From Cyanoderma ruficeps (taxonomy: Eukaryota; Chordata; Aves; Passeriformes; Timaliidae), in NCBI GenBank assembly GCA_008694505.1, contig VZDJ01007755.1, positions 17,650,033 to 17,714,032 on the forward strand: a DNA stretch of 64,000 nucleotides, read 5' to 3'. Numbering within the stretch: position 1 is the first letter of the stretch; each line of letters opens with the position of its first letter. Below, piece by piece: positions 37,901 through 48,270 of the stretch. The notes below the pieces were generated by a model that saw nothing but the letters and a program-made list of their open reading frames with translations, did no database searches and was not told the origin of the DNA. The position numbers and the translations under genes were made by a program.

Positions 37901-39759
37901 CCTCCTGGGGTCCCCTGCTCAGGCAGAAGAATTTGAGGGAGAATGAGAATTAGGAAATGAAAAGTCACAAAACTGCAGTGTGTGAAGCATGCCTGTTTGT
38001 GCAGCCTTTCACTGCTGAAGTCAAGAGTTTGTGGATTTGGATTTGGGGAGAGCAGCCATGACACCTCTTTTCAGCTGCTGCCTCAGCTGTTGAGTGCTTT
38101 CACTTCCCTAGAGAGATCACTGGCTAGGAACCACTGACCAAAGCAAATCTTTTTGCCTTTGGAGCTGTCTCATTTGAGCACATGCTTCACCAGTTTTGGT
38201 TAATTACACAAGTTATTGATGAGGAAGCACAAGAAATATGCAAACATGGTGTGACATGCACCAGAGCAACAGCCTTGTCTGGAGAGTGATCCCCTGTTTT
38301 GCTACAATCTCACTTGCTGCAACCCCTGGATGAAATAAATCACTCCACAGGCAATGTATAAAGCAGTCAGAAATAGGATGGCTCTCACTATTTGTAGTTC
38401 AAATTGGATATGCCCTTATTGCCCTCTTTCTCAGAGCTGTCAAGGACTTAACAGCCTTCTTGTGCTTGCATGATTATTTCAAATCACCTTTTTAGTAATT
38501 TAGCTTTTAACCATAAGAACTTGCAAAGGCACTATCTAAAAGCTTTACTTCATTTCTTGATAACAGATTTTATATATGATTTGCAAAATGAAATGCAACA
38601 TCTATCTCTTTGACCCTGAGACTAGCACCTTTTCCTCCGTGTTAGCTATCTCCACCTCAGGAATTGTATCTGCCTCCTGCACAGCTTTCATCTTGTCCTC
38701 TCTTTTTGTTATTTCAGAGATCTGTGAGCATTGGTCACAGCATTCTTTGAACAGCTCTGCTGGCTTCCACATTGCTTCTGCTCTGCATTCAGAGCAAACG
38801 CTGCACCAGCCGCATGGTGATCTCTTACAAATTGTCACTGCTCTGGTGAATCCTGCTCTGCTGCTGACAGAGATGATGTTGCTGTGCTATCTGACTGCTC
38901 TATCCCTCATGTACTTCCGTGTTGATGCTGAGATTTTCCAAAAAACCCACCAGATCTGCCTGATAAACCGCTGTGATTCTTTTACTTGGGGAAGTTCAGT
39001 GTGCTGCTCCTAAGGGTGATGAGCAAACACTGGGGGATTTAGTGCTAGAATATGTTGTTAGTCTACTTTCCCCTCTCTCACTCTTCTCTTAAATGATCTT
39101 TCTAATCTCTTTGTGTTTAATTATTAGCTAGAAATTCCCTGTTTTCACATGGATTTCCCAGTGCAGTCCTTATTTCCATTTAATCTCTTCAAGACCTGTT
39201 TTGGACGACAGACAATTAAACTGGTTATTGAAATAGTAGCAGGTTTGTACCTCTTTACCATGACCTGTCCCCCAGCCATTGGTGTTTCTCCAGGCCGCCA
39301 CTGCTTCTTTGATGAATGCCATGGCAGCAGCATGGCTCAGCAGGCAAGCCCATCTCTACCTATCCCGTCTTTCTCTTTTGCTCATCCTTGGATCTGAGTG
39401 CCAGTCAAGAAAGGTGCAGAGAAATTGTGTAATTCACTCCAGGCTATCTCTTCTCAAAAATAATTGACATTCTAGGACAATACAGCCCTACCCAAATGTA
39501 ACATATTCTCCTTTCCGCTGATATTTTTTCCCTGGTAACCCTCAAGTGTTGACCCCCGGGGTTGGTCATAATGGGTAAGTCTGGTTGTGATGGCTGCATC
39601 TGACTCAAAGTGGATTCAGGGGAGACAGCACAACAGCCAAGGACTGATTTGGGCAACATGCTCACTTAAGCCTAGTGCTGTTCAAGGCAATTTTGGGAGA
39701 AACTAACATCTGGATTTGATATGCAAATATAACTGAGTCAATTATCTAACTCCATAAAT

Positions 39760-40160
39760 AGTGGACAGTACAGGCACAGTCAGTTGTGCTTCTTGCATGG
39801 CAATGGACTGAATGCCAGAATCTCCCCTTGAGGAGGGATGCCTCTCAAGGTTACTTCTTGAGCCTGAGAGATTTCTTGCTGGAACAGATTTTTGGTAAGT
39901 AATTATCAGTGTGGTAAGCTTTAAAATCTTAACTAAGTGATATAAATTATTGTTTATGCATAAAAAATCCTTTAGACATAAACCATAGTCTGGGACTAAG
40001 TTTGGATCCAGACACACTTCAACTCCCCTTCAAGAAGGAGTTTAGAATGCGAGGGATTTCTGAATCTCATGACTCAACAGGGGGGTCTCCCTAAAAGCTT
40101 TGGTGGACCTTGTCTCCTGGGTAGTACCATGCCATGGAATGCTGTAAAACCACAGTAAGA
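39760..40160 (+). mobile_element. Possible ERV LTR-derived repeat
   Basis: The segment around TAGTCTGGGACTAAGTTTGG, followed by CAACTCCCCTTCAAGAAGG and TGGACCTTGTCTCCTGGG, resembles wording I associate with avian LTR or post-LTR sequence. I cannot define ends, a polyadenylation signal or a target duplication, so this is a tentative call. Confidence 0.3.
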
Positions 40161-43100
40161 TTTGTCATCAAACTCTGCAAAATTGCTGGTGTGTATCAAC
40201 ATATTGATACTTTTCTCTAACGAGTGAAGTGTATCACTCCATCCACACCACTACAGCATTCAGCAAGAGAAGACATGAAGAAAATGCATTTTCATGGGAA
40301 GATAATGGAATATATCTGCCCTTACTGGTGAAAATCAGCTCTGCTTCCATCTGAAATAGGCCAGTGAGGGCCAAGACCCAACTTTGTGGGGTTCCCATAG
40401 GTGTTTCTACATCCTTACAAAACTACCTTCTTGAATAACCAGGTCTTTGCAGGATGAAAACTACTTGTCTTGTGATTTTGAGAAACACCTGGCTATTATA
40501 CCAGTAGCATAATTGGGAAGCACATTACTTCTAAAAACAGGGCTGCAGATATACACCCTCTTCTGCCTTTTTCCTCATCAATATTTATGTGCCATAATCC
40601 TGACTGGACTCTCAAACTTTTATGTTGACATTGGGTTTTGACCCATGGGTCTCAGAGGTGCAGAGATGCAGCTCAGTTGCTTGGCAACACAAACACACCA
40701 GTTCATTGGGGGTGATGAATATTTTTTAAGGAACATTTTCTTTTTTCTGTTCCTGAATGGATAAGAGCACAAATGACTCAGACCTTGGGTTTCAGGGACA
40801 TAATTCAGGGTTTTATAGATGCAGAAGTCTGGTTTGCATGGGGGAGAATTTGCACCCAGGCTTGACTTTCATTAACCCTGGGGGTAAGATAATTATGTTT
40901 AGATGTCCAAATATTTAAGATTTGGGATTTTGCCTCAGACAAAAAGACTCTTCTCTTAATTCCTGTTTTTAAGCTCTTTGTGAGGGCAGAATGTGCAATT
41001 CCATGCTTTTGCAAAAGAAGAGAAAGGGAGGATATTGTCTTCTGTGCAAGGACAGAGTTTGTCTGTCTGCTCTGGGGAAGATCAACCCACCATCTCCATG
41101 CACTGCATTTCACAAATCCATGCATACATGGTGCCTGGGCCTTGGAAAGTTTTAAGCCATATAATGCCATGATGGTAAATGCCTGCAGGTAAATGCAGGT
41201 AAATGCCTGCCATTTACCAAGGTTTCAGACTTGCCAAAGCTTGCAAAAGATCAACAGCTTCATCACTAAGGTAGCCAAATCTCTGTGCCTGTTTTTGTCG
41301 AGCACCTGTTCTGGTACAGCTCCCATTTTCAGATCAAGAGTTTCTGATCTGACTATTCCTTCTTCTATAGTTCTTTGTAATTATAGTTAGAAATTTCATT
41401 AAAATACATTTATTAACAATTACAGTTTTGCAATTCTTACAATTCCCTGTGTAATTCTTCCCTCTGGGTTTGGTTTATAAGCCTTCCATAAATTTGCCTC
41501 CCTGCTGAGGCAAGAAATTAGGTAATTCAGTAAACTTAGAAAAAGGTAAGTGCACATAGCCCTTGCCTCTATGGAAATTTCAGGTACAGTTAAAGGAAAC
41601 TAAGAACAGTCAGTTTTTGGAAGATCTAGATGTGTTTGACATATGCACAGTACCTCCAGTCTTTACTTAGAATTGATGCAAGCCACAGTAAATTAGACAG
41701 CCTCCAGGCTTACTTACATTCTGAATTTAGTCCTATAACGTTATTTCCTCCAAAGCAGCAATCAAGTCATCCATCAGGTTGTCAGCAAATTTTCTGTGTG
41801 TCATATATTAATCTCACTTTTCATATCCTGTATTCTTCCGTTTTAGTGGGAATTCAGTCACAAATGAAGTCCATTTAAATACAATATTCTACAAATAATG
41901 TAGCCCAAGAAAGAGTTAACAAATAACAGAAAAAGTGGTATCTAAGCTGGTGGTCTGTGGGTATATGTTGCCAAATGAGTGTTGTACAAAGAACTGTAGC
42001 TGGAAATTCTCACTTAAAAAAAACCCAAGCAAGTAAAAATTGACTTTTTTCCTACTAGGTGATCAGCAGCAGGCTTTAAGGTAACAGTGATATCAAATGG
42101 TTTATTTAGTTCTCAGTTACAAGGACAGAATTCTTAGTGGAAACAAACAGGCAGCCTACAGTGACATATTTAGGAGAAGTCTGCTTTCATATTACTTGGA
42201 AAGCACAGAGTTATCTCCACTAGGAAGCAACAGAAAAAAATCCCATGGAATATTTTATTCAAGACTCTTCCTTTTGTTCTACATTTCCTGCAGGGAGCAG
42301 TGGCTTGTGTTGTCACCAGAGACTGTGGATTACAGACAAAGGCAAAGTAGATTCAAAAAAGGAACCAGAATTTGTGCCATACAGCCTTTCCTTATGTTTG
42401 TTTTCTCACAATAGTCCAACAATGCACAACAAACCTTTAATGATACAGTGAATGAATCAGTACAGGCTCATGACATAGTAATCTTTCCAGCTTATTTTCC
42501 TTTAGAAATAAAGTGAAGGAAAATGTGTTTAGAAGTAACATCTTTTTATCTACTAGTAATGGTCAGGGCGAAAATAAAGTTATGGCAAAAGAGAGAAATT
42601 GTTCACAGACCTGACATAGGGACAGTTGAATCTTTTAATTTTCTGTCTTTGTAGTAGGCCACGTAGAGTACTAGAAGTGGAAGCTGAAAAGTGATAAGGT
42701 TTTTCCATTTGCTTTCAGCAGATAGTCCTTCTCTGTGCATGTAGACATCCCTGTTGGTTAAAGAGAATTTTATAAGAATATGCACAAGTTTCCTGTGGCT
42801 GAATTTTTGTGTGTGATGCCAGGTGCAGACACACTTACTTGAGTTTTTAAATCAGTTTATTCTAGAAAACACAGTACTGATAACAAACTGAAAAATATCT
42901 TCACCAGCAGAAGGGGATTGTTTACGTTATGGTGGGAATTATATCACCCAGTGATACTGAAATAAAGCAAGACATGCTTTTATACTTCTTCTCATGAAGC
43001 AAGAGGTCTGATAGGGAATTCACCCAAGGCACACCATATCTCCAGACAGGGCTGAGTGCTTTTGACCCTGAGGCAGAACCTGGTGGCTGTACAAGCAGGA

Positions 43101-43576
43101 GTTCTGGGAGGGAACTGCAGCTTGCTACAAGCCCGCAGTCCTCTAGTGGTCTGCAACAGGAGATGGTTACAGCTCCTATCTCCCCTGGCCAAACTCCTTC
43201 TGACTAAGTGCAAAAAAAGAAGGAGGAAAGAGGCACCGAGTGTTCTGGTGCAGAGCCAGGTCTCGATGCAAGGTAAGGATGAGGAGAGGACTTGCTTTGG
43301 GGCATATATACCATGCTTTTTGGTATATCTTTATGATTATTTGGGTACAGAATATGTTTTAATGAATCACCTAATCGTATCCTTTCATTTTAGGTGGTTT
43401 GTTAAGGTTGAAATGCAGGAAAAAGCCTTTAAAGAACTCTGAGATGGTGCTTTTCATTAACCTAAGCACTTGAGAGGCAGTAAAGAGAAAAGTAAGAGAA
43501 GAAGAATGTCATTTTCATTTCCCTCTTGGATTTTTTGATATCTACATTATTGGCAAAGCCTATGTCTTTCTCAATG

Positions 43577-43601
43577 CTTGTACATTTTTTTTTTGTACAA
43601 G
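43577..43601. repeat. 8-bp inverted repeat around a T-run
   Basis: CTTGTACA and its reverse complement TGTACAAG enclose a nine-base T-run, giving a small hairpin. It is probably incidental. Confidence 0.85.
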
Positions 43602-45479
43602 AAACTTTCAGGAGGATTGGATCAAGGAAGTTTACATGAAACTACTTCATTGCTCTGGGGTCAGCATGGCATTGAGATCTTCAGGTTTATCTCACAGTAG
43701 AATTATTTTTTAAAATAAAACAAAACAAAAACTGAATAACCAGTCAACAGGAAAGGACAGGAAAATAACTCCAGACTTTCAAAATAAGGAGAAATAGCTT
43801 AATCCAAGGTTGGAAGAAATAAATCAATAAAAGTAATTTTGTGCTATGTGTGAGGGATTCATGGACCTAGCTTTCAACTTTCTGTCAGTTTTATAGTTTG
43901 AATTCAATTATGGAATTTTAGATTGAACCTATTTCTATCCAGTCATGCTTTTTCTTGTGATAGTTTGTCAAATCTGATTTTGAGACACTCCTCCAAATAG
44001 CAATCGTCTTTGTAGACCACTGGCCATGTCATATGGCATGAAAGAACATTCAGAGGGATCCAGGGAAATATATGATGTGCTGCTGCATCTGGAGGCATTG
44101 GGGATGTGGGCTGAACTGCAGCTGGGCTTTACAGGTGAATGGTGTACATGCAGTAGCCAGAGCAATGTGAGTTTGAGCTCTGTATGCCATTTTCCCAGGT
44201 AAATATTGTGGAAATGCAATCAAGCAGAGGTGAAGCATTTTCTTTTCTCATGAAAAGAAATTTTGCCTCCCAAGATCTGAACACCTGACACAAGAGAATA
44301 CGCTTTTCATCCAGCATATCTACAGGTGACCGTGCCTCAGACTAAAACTTTTCTAAAACATCTGAAGAAAACAGAAAACCAAAAGAGGACATTTAATAAC
44401 TTCACAAACTGGCTGGCTTAGGGCAAGTGTCAGTGAATATACTCTTCAAACTTCAGTATTTGCTGCATGCCTTGCAATAATACCTGCTGTAGGAGTGCGT
44501 GACTCAAAGTTTGTGAAGTTTGTGACTCAACCCATTCCCAGTTATTTCCTACAACAATACCTCCAGAGCTTTGCAACTCACTGCTCTGCTGGAGCAGCTG
44601 TGACTTGCCAACACACATCGCAGTGTCCCTGGGACACAGATCAGTACAACTGGAAAAAAGTCCCCACATCCCTGCAACTCCACAGCAATGTTCCTCTCAG
44701 TGCAATGGCCTCTCTGCCTGGCTCATTGCCTTTGCAGGTTTTTATAGGCCGATCAGAGCAGTGATAAAGAATAGGTTTCTCTGCATGTGACCCCTGGTTT
44801 ACTTAATTTCAGCCACTTGTACTCTTGTAGACCTTGTTGAATGTATCCAGGGGGAAGTGAGCTCTCTGCATGGGCAGCCTTTGCCCAGAGGGGACAGAAC
44901 GATCCCCTGGCTCTGCCTGTGACAGCTTTGCAAACTCTGTAGTGGCTCAAGGATGCCCCAGGGAGGAAATCCTGGAGCTGCCAGAGTGGCCTATCCAGCT
45001 CACGCATTGCCAAAAATGACTGATGGACAGGAGACCTGGTAACTGGAACATCTTCCTCAAAGTTCTCTGTATGTTAAATATTTTTAGGACTCAAATTCCT
45101 TTTCCTGTAACCTATAAAAATATTTCCCAGAACACACTTCAATTTCAGACGTTTCATGAACAAATCTGAAGTGGTGGGACTCCCCAGGCTGAATGGAGAG
45201 GCCAGTTTACATCTGTCAGCAGATGGCCCAAAGGGAATTTTTGGAAAAAGACAGAAACAGTTTATGAATCTTAAAATGAAGGAGTGTCAGAGATATTGAA
45301 AGCAGCGGTATTGCTGTTTAAGAAAGCAATGGCTTCATCTCTCTTTTTAGAAGCTCACAAGAAAATAAATGAACCTAATAAATATCATCACTAGTTCCAT
45401 CAGCCCTCTCAAGCACTATCAACACCAGCCGAAGGCAAGCGAAAGCACCGAAGCCCCTTTGACCTCATATAAACTACTC

Positions 45480-45850
45480 TGGGGGAGAAGTGTTAAATAA
45501 AACAAGCAGCCCCGGGAGACTGTCCCCCCTCGCTCCCTGCGATCTGCTGCTCCTTCCCTCCGCCTCTCTCTTCCTCCCGTGGCCACCAGATGGGGCAGCG
45601 AAGCTCCGGTGCCCGCCGAGCCCGGAGCGCTCCGGCCCCGGGCCGGGCTCCACCCGGGCCCCGGGCCTGCCCACGGCAGCCGGGAGCGCTCTTGGGAAAC
45701 AGGGAAGGAGCCCACCGCTTCCGTCCTCCTGCAAACTCGGGAAGGTGAAACAGCTGCGGTTTCTTCTTGTGCGCCGGTGGGGAGAGAAGAAATCGGTGCA
45801 AAGCTTTCTGGAAGGACTCGGTGGAGCCGCGTCTTCGCTGGTGTTTGGTA
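45480..45850. promoter_or_regulatory. CpG island, probable promoter
   Basis: This is the only long CpG-dense block in the window. From about 45,530 to 45,850 there are roughly 25 or more CG dinucleotides by eye, with strings such as CCGGCCCCGGGCCGGG, against a CpG-poor AT-rich background. CpG islands in birds usually mark transcription starts. On the plus strand a TATA-like CATATAAAC lies at 45,465-45,473 and a donor-like GGGAAG|GTGAAA puts an exon end near 45,746. Open frames on both strands (126-174 codons) are GC-driven, rich in proline, arginine and glycine, and match no known protein. The transcript could be a non-coding RNA or the untranslated first exon of a gene outside the window. 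Direction is unresolved. Confidence 0.65.
45583..45596 (+). promoter_or_regulatory. CTCF-like motif in the CpG island
   Basis: CCACCAGATGGGGC matches the core CTCF consensus CCASYAGRKGGCRS at 13 of 14 positions, with G in place of C at position 12. CTCF insulator sites are often found at CpG-island promoters. A single motif match is only suggestive. Confidence 0.4.
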
Positions 45851-46149
45851 TCAAACTGGCAATTCAGCTGGGGGTTGTAGGTTTGTGACAGAATACTGAC
45901 ATCATGCCTATGATTCCTGGATTTTCGTGAGTGAGTAAATAAATGAATAAAATGCAGCCTGTCCTGCCGGTAAAATTGCAGCTGACTTATAGTATAGGGG
46001 TTGAAAGACACCACCATTTTTCAAATACCGCAGTGTGAGAGGATCTTAAATTAATCCTGCCTAACCAAAATCGCTGGCATGAGGAGGAAAAGGTGGGAAA
46101 AGAGGGAGAAGAAGCCCAATATCATATAAAAATCTTCCTCATAAAGCGA

Positions 46150-46520
46150 GTGAACTGCTGCCCACAACGTTTTGCAGTTTGTTTACTTGTGGCTTCATTA
46201 AAATTTCATGCAGATCCAACGACTAGATTTTCTTAATGGCCCACAGAGGGACAATCATTGCTGAAGCCTGAACACTGTGATCCATTTTCCCTAATTATTA
46301 CTTTGTAACCGTTTCTAATTTGACAGCTCCTGCTGAACGAGGGTTCATTTATTTTGTTTCATTGTTTTATATAAGGAAAGATCAGATAAGCATAACAGCA
46401 GAGCATTAGTAATAAAGCCCATAATTTGAAACATGCATTAATTGCATGTTAAGTGCACATAATGGCCTTCATTGTAGAACTCCCTTTAGAGGGTATAAAA
46501 CACAGGGCTGTGTTGCACAC
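46150..46520. promoter_or_regulatory. Candidate conserved non-coding element beside CpG island
   Basis: Starting about 300 bp after the CpG island, this AT-rich, repeat-free block holds many homeodomain and POU-like cores: TTCATTAAAA, CTAATTATTAC, TTCTAATTTG, CATTAGTAATAAA and CCATAATTTG. It also has an 8-bp inverted repeat AACATGCA-TTAAT-TGCATGTT at 46,430-46,450. A TATA box (TATAAAA at 46,494-46,500) follows on the plus strand. The texture and position suggest an enhancer or alternative promoter of a developmental gene. Conservation is not shown here. Confidence 0.35.
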
Positions 46521-46839
46521 TTAACAACGAGAAGGGAGATTATCTAATTCCTTGTGGCCTACATGTCAAGAATGGAGAGGGGCTAAGATGTTAGTTTTCC
46601 TCCTTAGCTCTGTTTCATAACTGTTAAAAAGATGGAATAAAGACGGATATATTTGCTCACAATGGAGTGGTTTCTAAATTTGTCTGCGAACTTTGAGGGC
46701 TTAGTTGCTTTCTTTAGAAAAGAAACATCTGGGGTGGTCAGGTGTTTCTAAAAATCCAATGTAGCTCATGGCTTTTTGAAGGCTCTGACATAAGGCTATG
46801 TATTTCTAAAGAAGCAAAGTGAGAATGTTTAACTACAAG

Positions 46840-48270
46840 GGTCAGCCAGTCCAGTCTCCTGCTAGCCCAGTTAAATGTATCAATATTTCTTCCTAGAACC
46901 CATGCAATTCTATTTCAAATATATTAGGGGTTTTAATTTTGATCCTTTTTATTGCTGTAACCTAATTTTAGAAGTCTATTCTAACACTCCATTTTATTGA
47001 CTTGCCTCAAAATTTGTGTCTTCAGGAAATTTCATTATCTCATTCTTCTACTTTCCATTAGCCCTTTCTTTATTCATTTTATGACATAACTGGTCCCTAT
47101 CTGCAGTTTAAAAGTATTTGGCATTTGTACATTTGGGTTTTTTTAATACCCCTGACTCTACTACTACTGTAGCAGGTTTTTCACATGGTGTTTACCCCTT
47201 GTGTACAAAAATGTGTTCGATTTCAAGCTTCATTTTACAAAGCTAAACAGAGAAGGCTGTTTCAGTCTCATTATTTCTTTCCTCCATTCCAGTCTGTGTT
47301 TTTTGAGTATGAGTGATCGGAATTATGCATTCTTTTATGGTTGGAATTTCCACAATGCTTAATAAAGTGCATCAACACACCCTTATCTCCTCATTTCCTC
47401 TGGAAATGGTGCAGCTGATAAATCCTTGGAGGGTTATTTTATTTTATTTTATTTTATTTTATTTTATTTTATTTTATTTTATTTTTCTGTTGCAACATAT
47501 TGGTAGACTGTAGCTCTCCTAACAATGCTTTGCCTTGCCAGACATTTTTATCATTTTTAGCTCTCAGCTGATGATGAGTCAGCTTGGAGCAGTCATTTTT
47601 GCTGTCTTTTTACTAAAGCATGATTTGCACTTTTGCACATTGCACTCTTAAATTTAAACTATTTCTATTTTTCCAAGCCTTGTGATCATTCAGTTATTCT
47701 CATAAAATATTCTGATCTTCTTCAGGTATTGGCAATGCCTCAAAATTCATGTCACCTGACAGTCCTTTGCATTAGCCAGTTCTTTACTTTCTCTGTGATT
47801 TAAATAGCTCCTGTCTTCTCCTGTGTGTTGTGCTTTAAATGTCTCACTGAAGTTCACATAGATTAGGTTGTTCTGCCTGCTTACTCTGGATCTTTAATTA
47901 CCCATTTCATGCAGATATGAAATTGGCCTCATTTGGTCTGCTGCAGTTTATGCTTTTTCACCTTTCTTTTCCATTCTTTACTCTTTCCTTCACAGTTTGA
48001 TCCAGAGCCCTGTGTAACACAGGGGTCAGACTAATGGGCTTATGGTTGTCTGAAATACTGCCTATTCTTAAATATAGCTACTATATATGTCATTCTCTGG
48101 TTGCACAGCAATATCCCTTCCTATTGTTTCAATGCCTATTTAGGGAACAAAATCCATCAGTGCTCAAAAGCCAGGAACACCTGGGTCTTACCTTCACCTG
48201 AACTTGTTCTGTCTGTATCTTTGTATTTTCCTTCTCTCTCTCAAAACATTGTACAGCTGGGTTTGAATTG
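46840..48270 (-). mobile_element. Probable ancient CR1/L3-like LINE relic
   Basis: Long, diverged, repeat-like text without frame. The piece near 48,001-48,130 (CACAGGGGTCAGACTAATGG, GTCATTCTCTGGTTGCACAG) resembles the complement of the central part of old amniote CR1/L3 elements. The start near 46,845 (CAGCCAGTCCAGTCTCCTGC) resembles the inner side of their 3' end. Divergence is high and a (ATTTT)10 tract has expanded inside. Limits are approximate. Confidence 0.4.
47434..47486. repeat. (ATTTT)10 microsatellite
   Basis: Ten exact copies of ATTTT at 47,436-47,485 with short T-rich ends. Being uninterrupted, it is probably variable in length. Confidence 0.97.

Larger units (their letters stand above)
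34916..45479. other. Long unique stretch without recognised gene
   Basis: About 10.5 kb with no coding exon I can support. The largest frame is 145 codons at 38,576-39,013 (plus), with a glutamate/lysine-rich 78-codon frame on the opposite strand. Neither has a known domain. A possible ERV-derived repeat lies at 39,760-40,160 and a possible exon end at 43,272. Confidence 0.45.

Noticed and set aside
38576..39013. 145-codon plus-strand frame and a Glu/Lys-rich 78-codon frame opposite
   Set aside because: No recognisable domain, no convincing splice sites, and overlapping open frames on both strands suggest chance.
41173..41220. Local GGTAAATGC repeats with an opposite-facing CATTTACC
   Set aside because: About 45 bp, imperfect, most likely slippage with no wider structure.
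45493..46017. 174-codon minus-strand open frame, the longest in the window
   Set aside because: It spans the CpG island, where GC-rich DNA lacks stop codons by chance. The translation is low-complexity Pro/Arg/Gly-rich in the middle, shows no known domain, and both other strands and frames are also open there.
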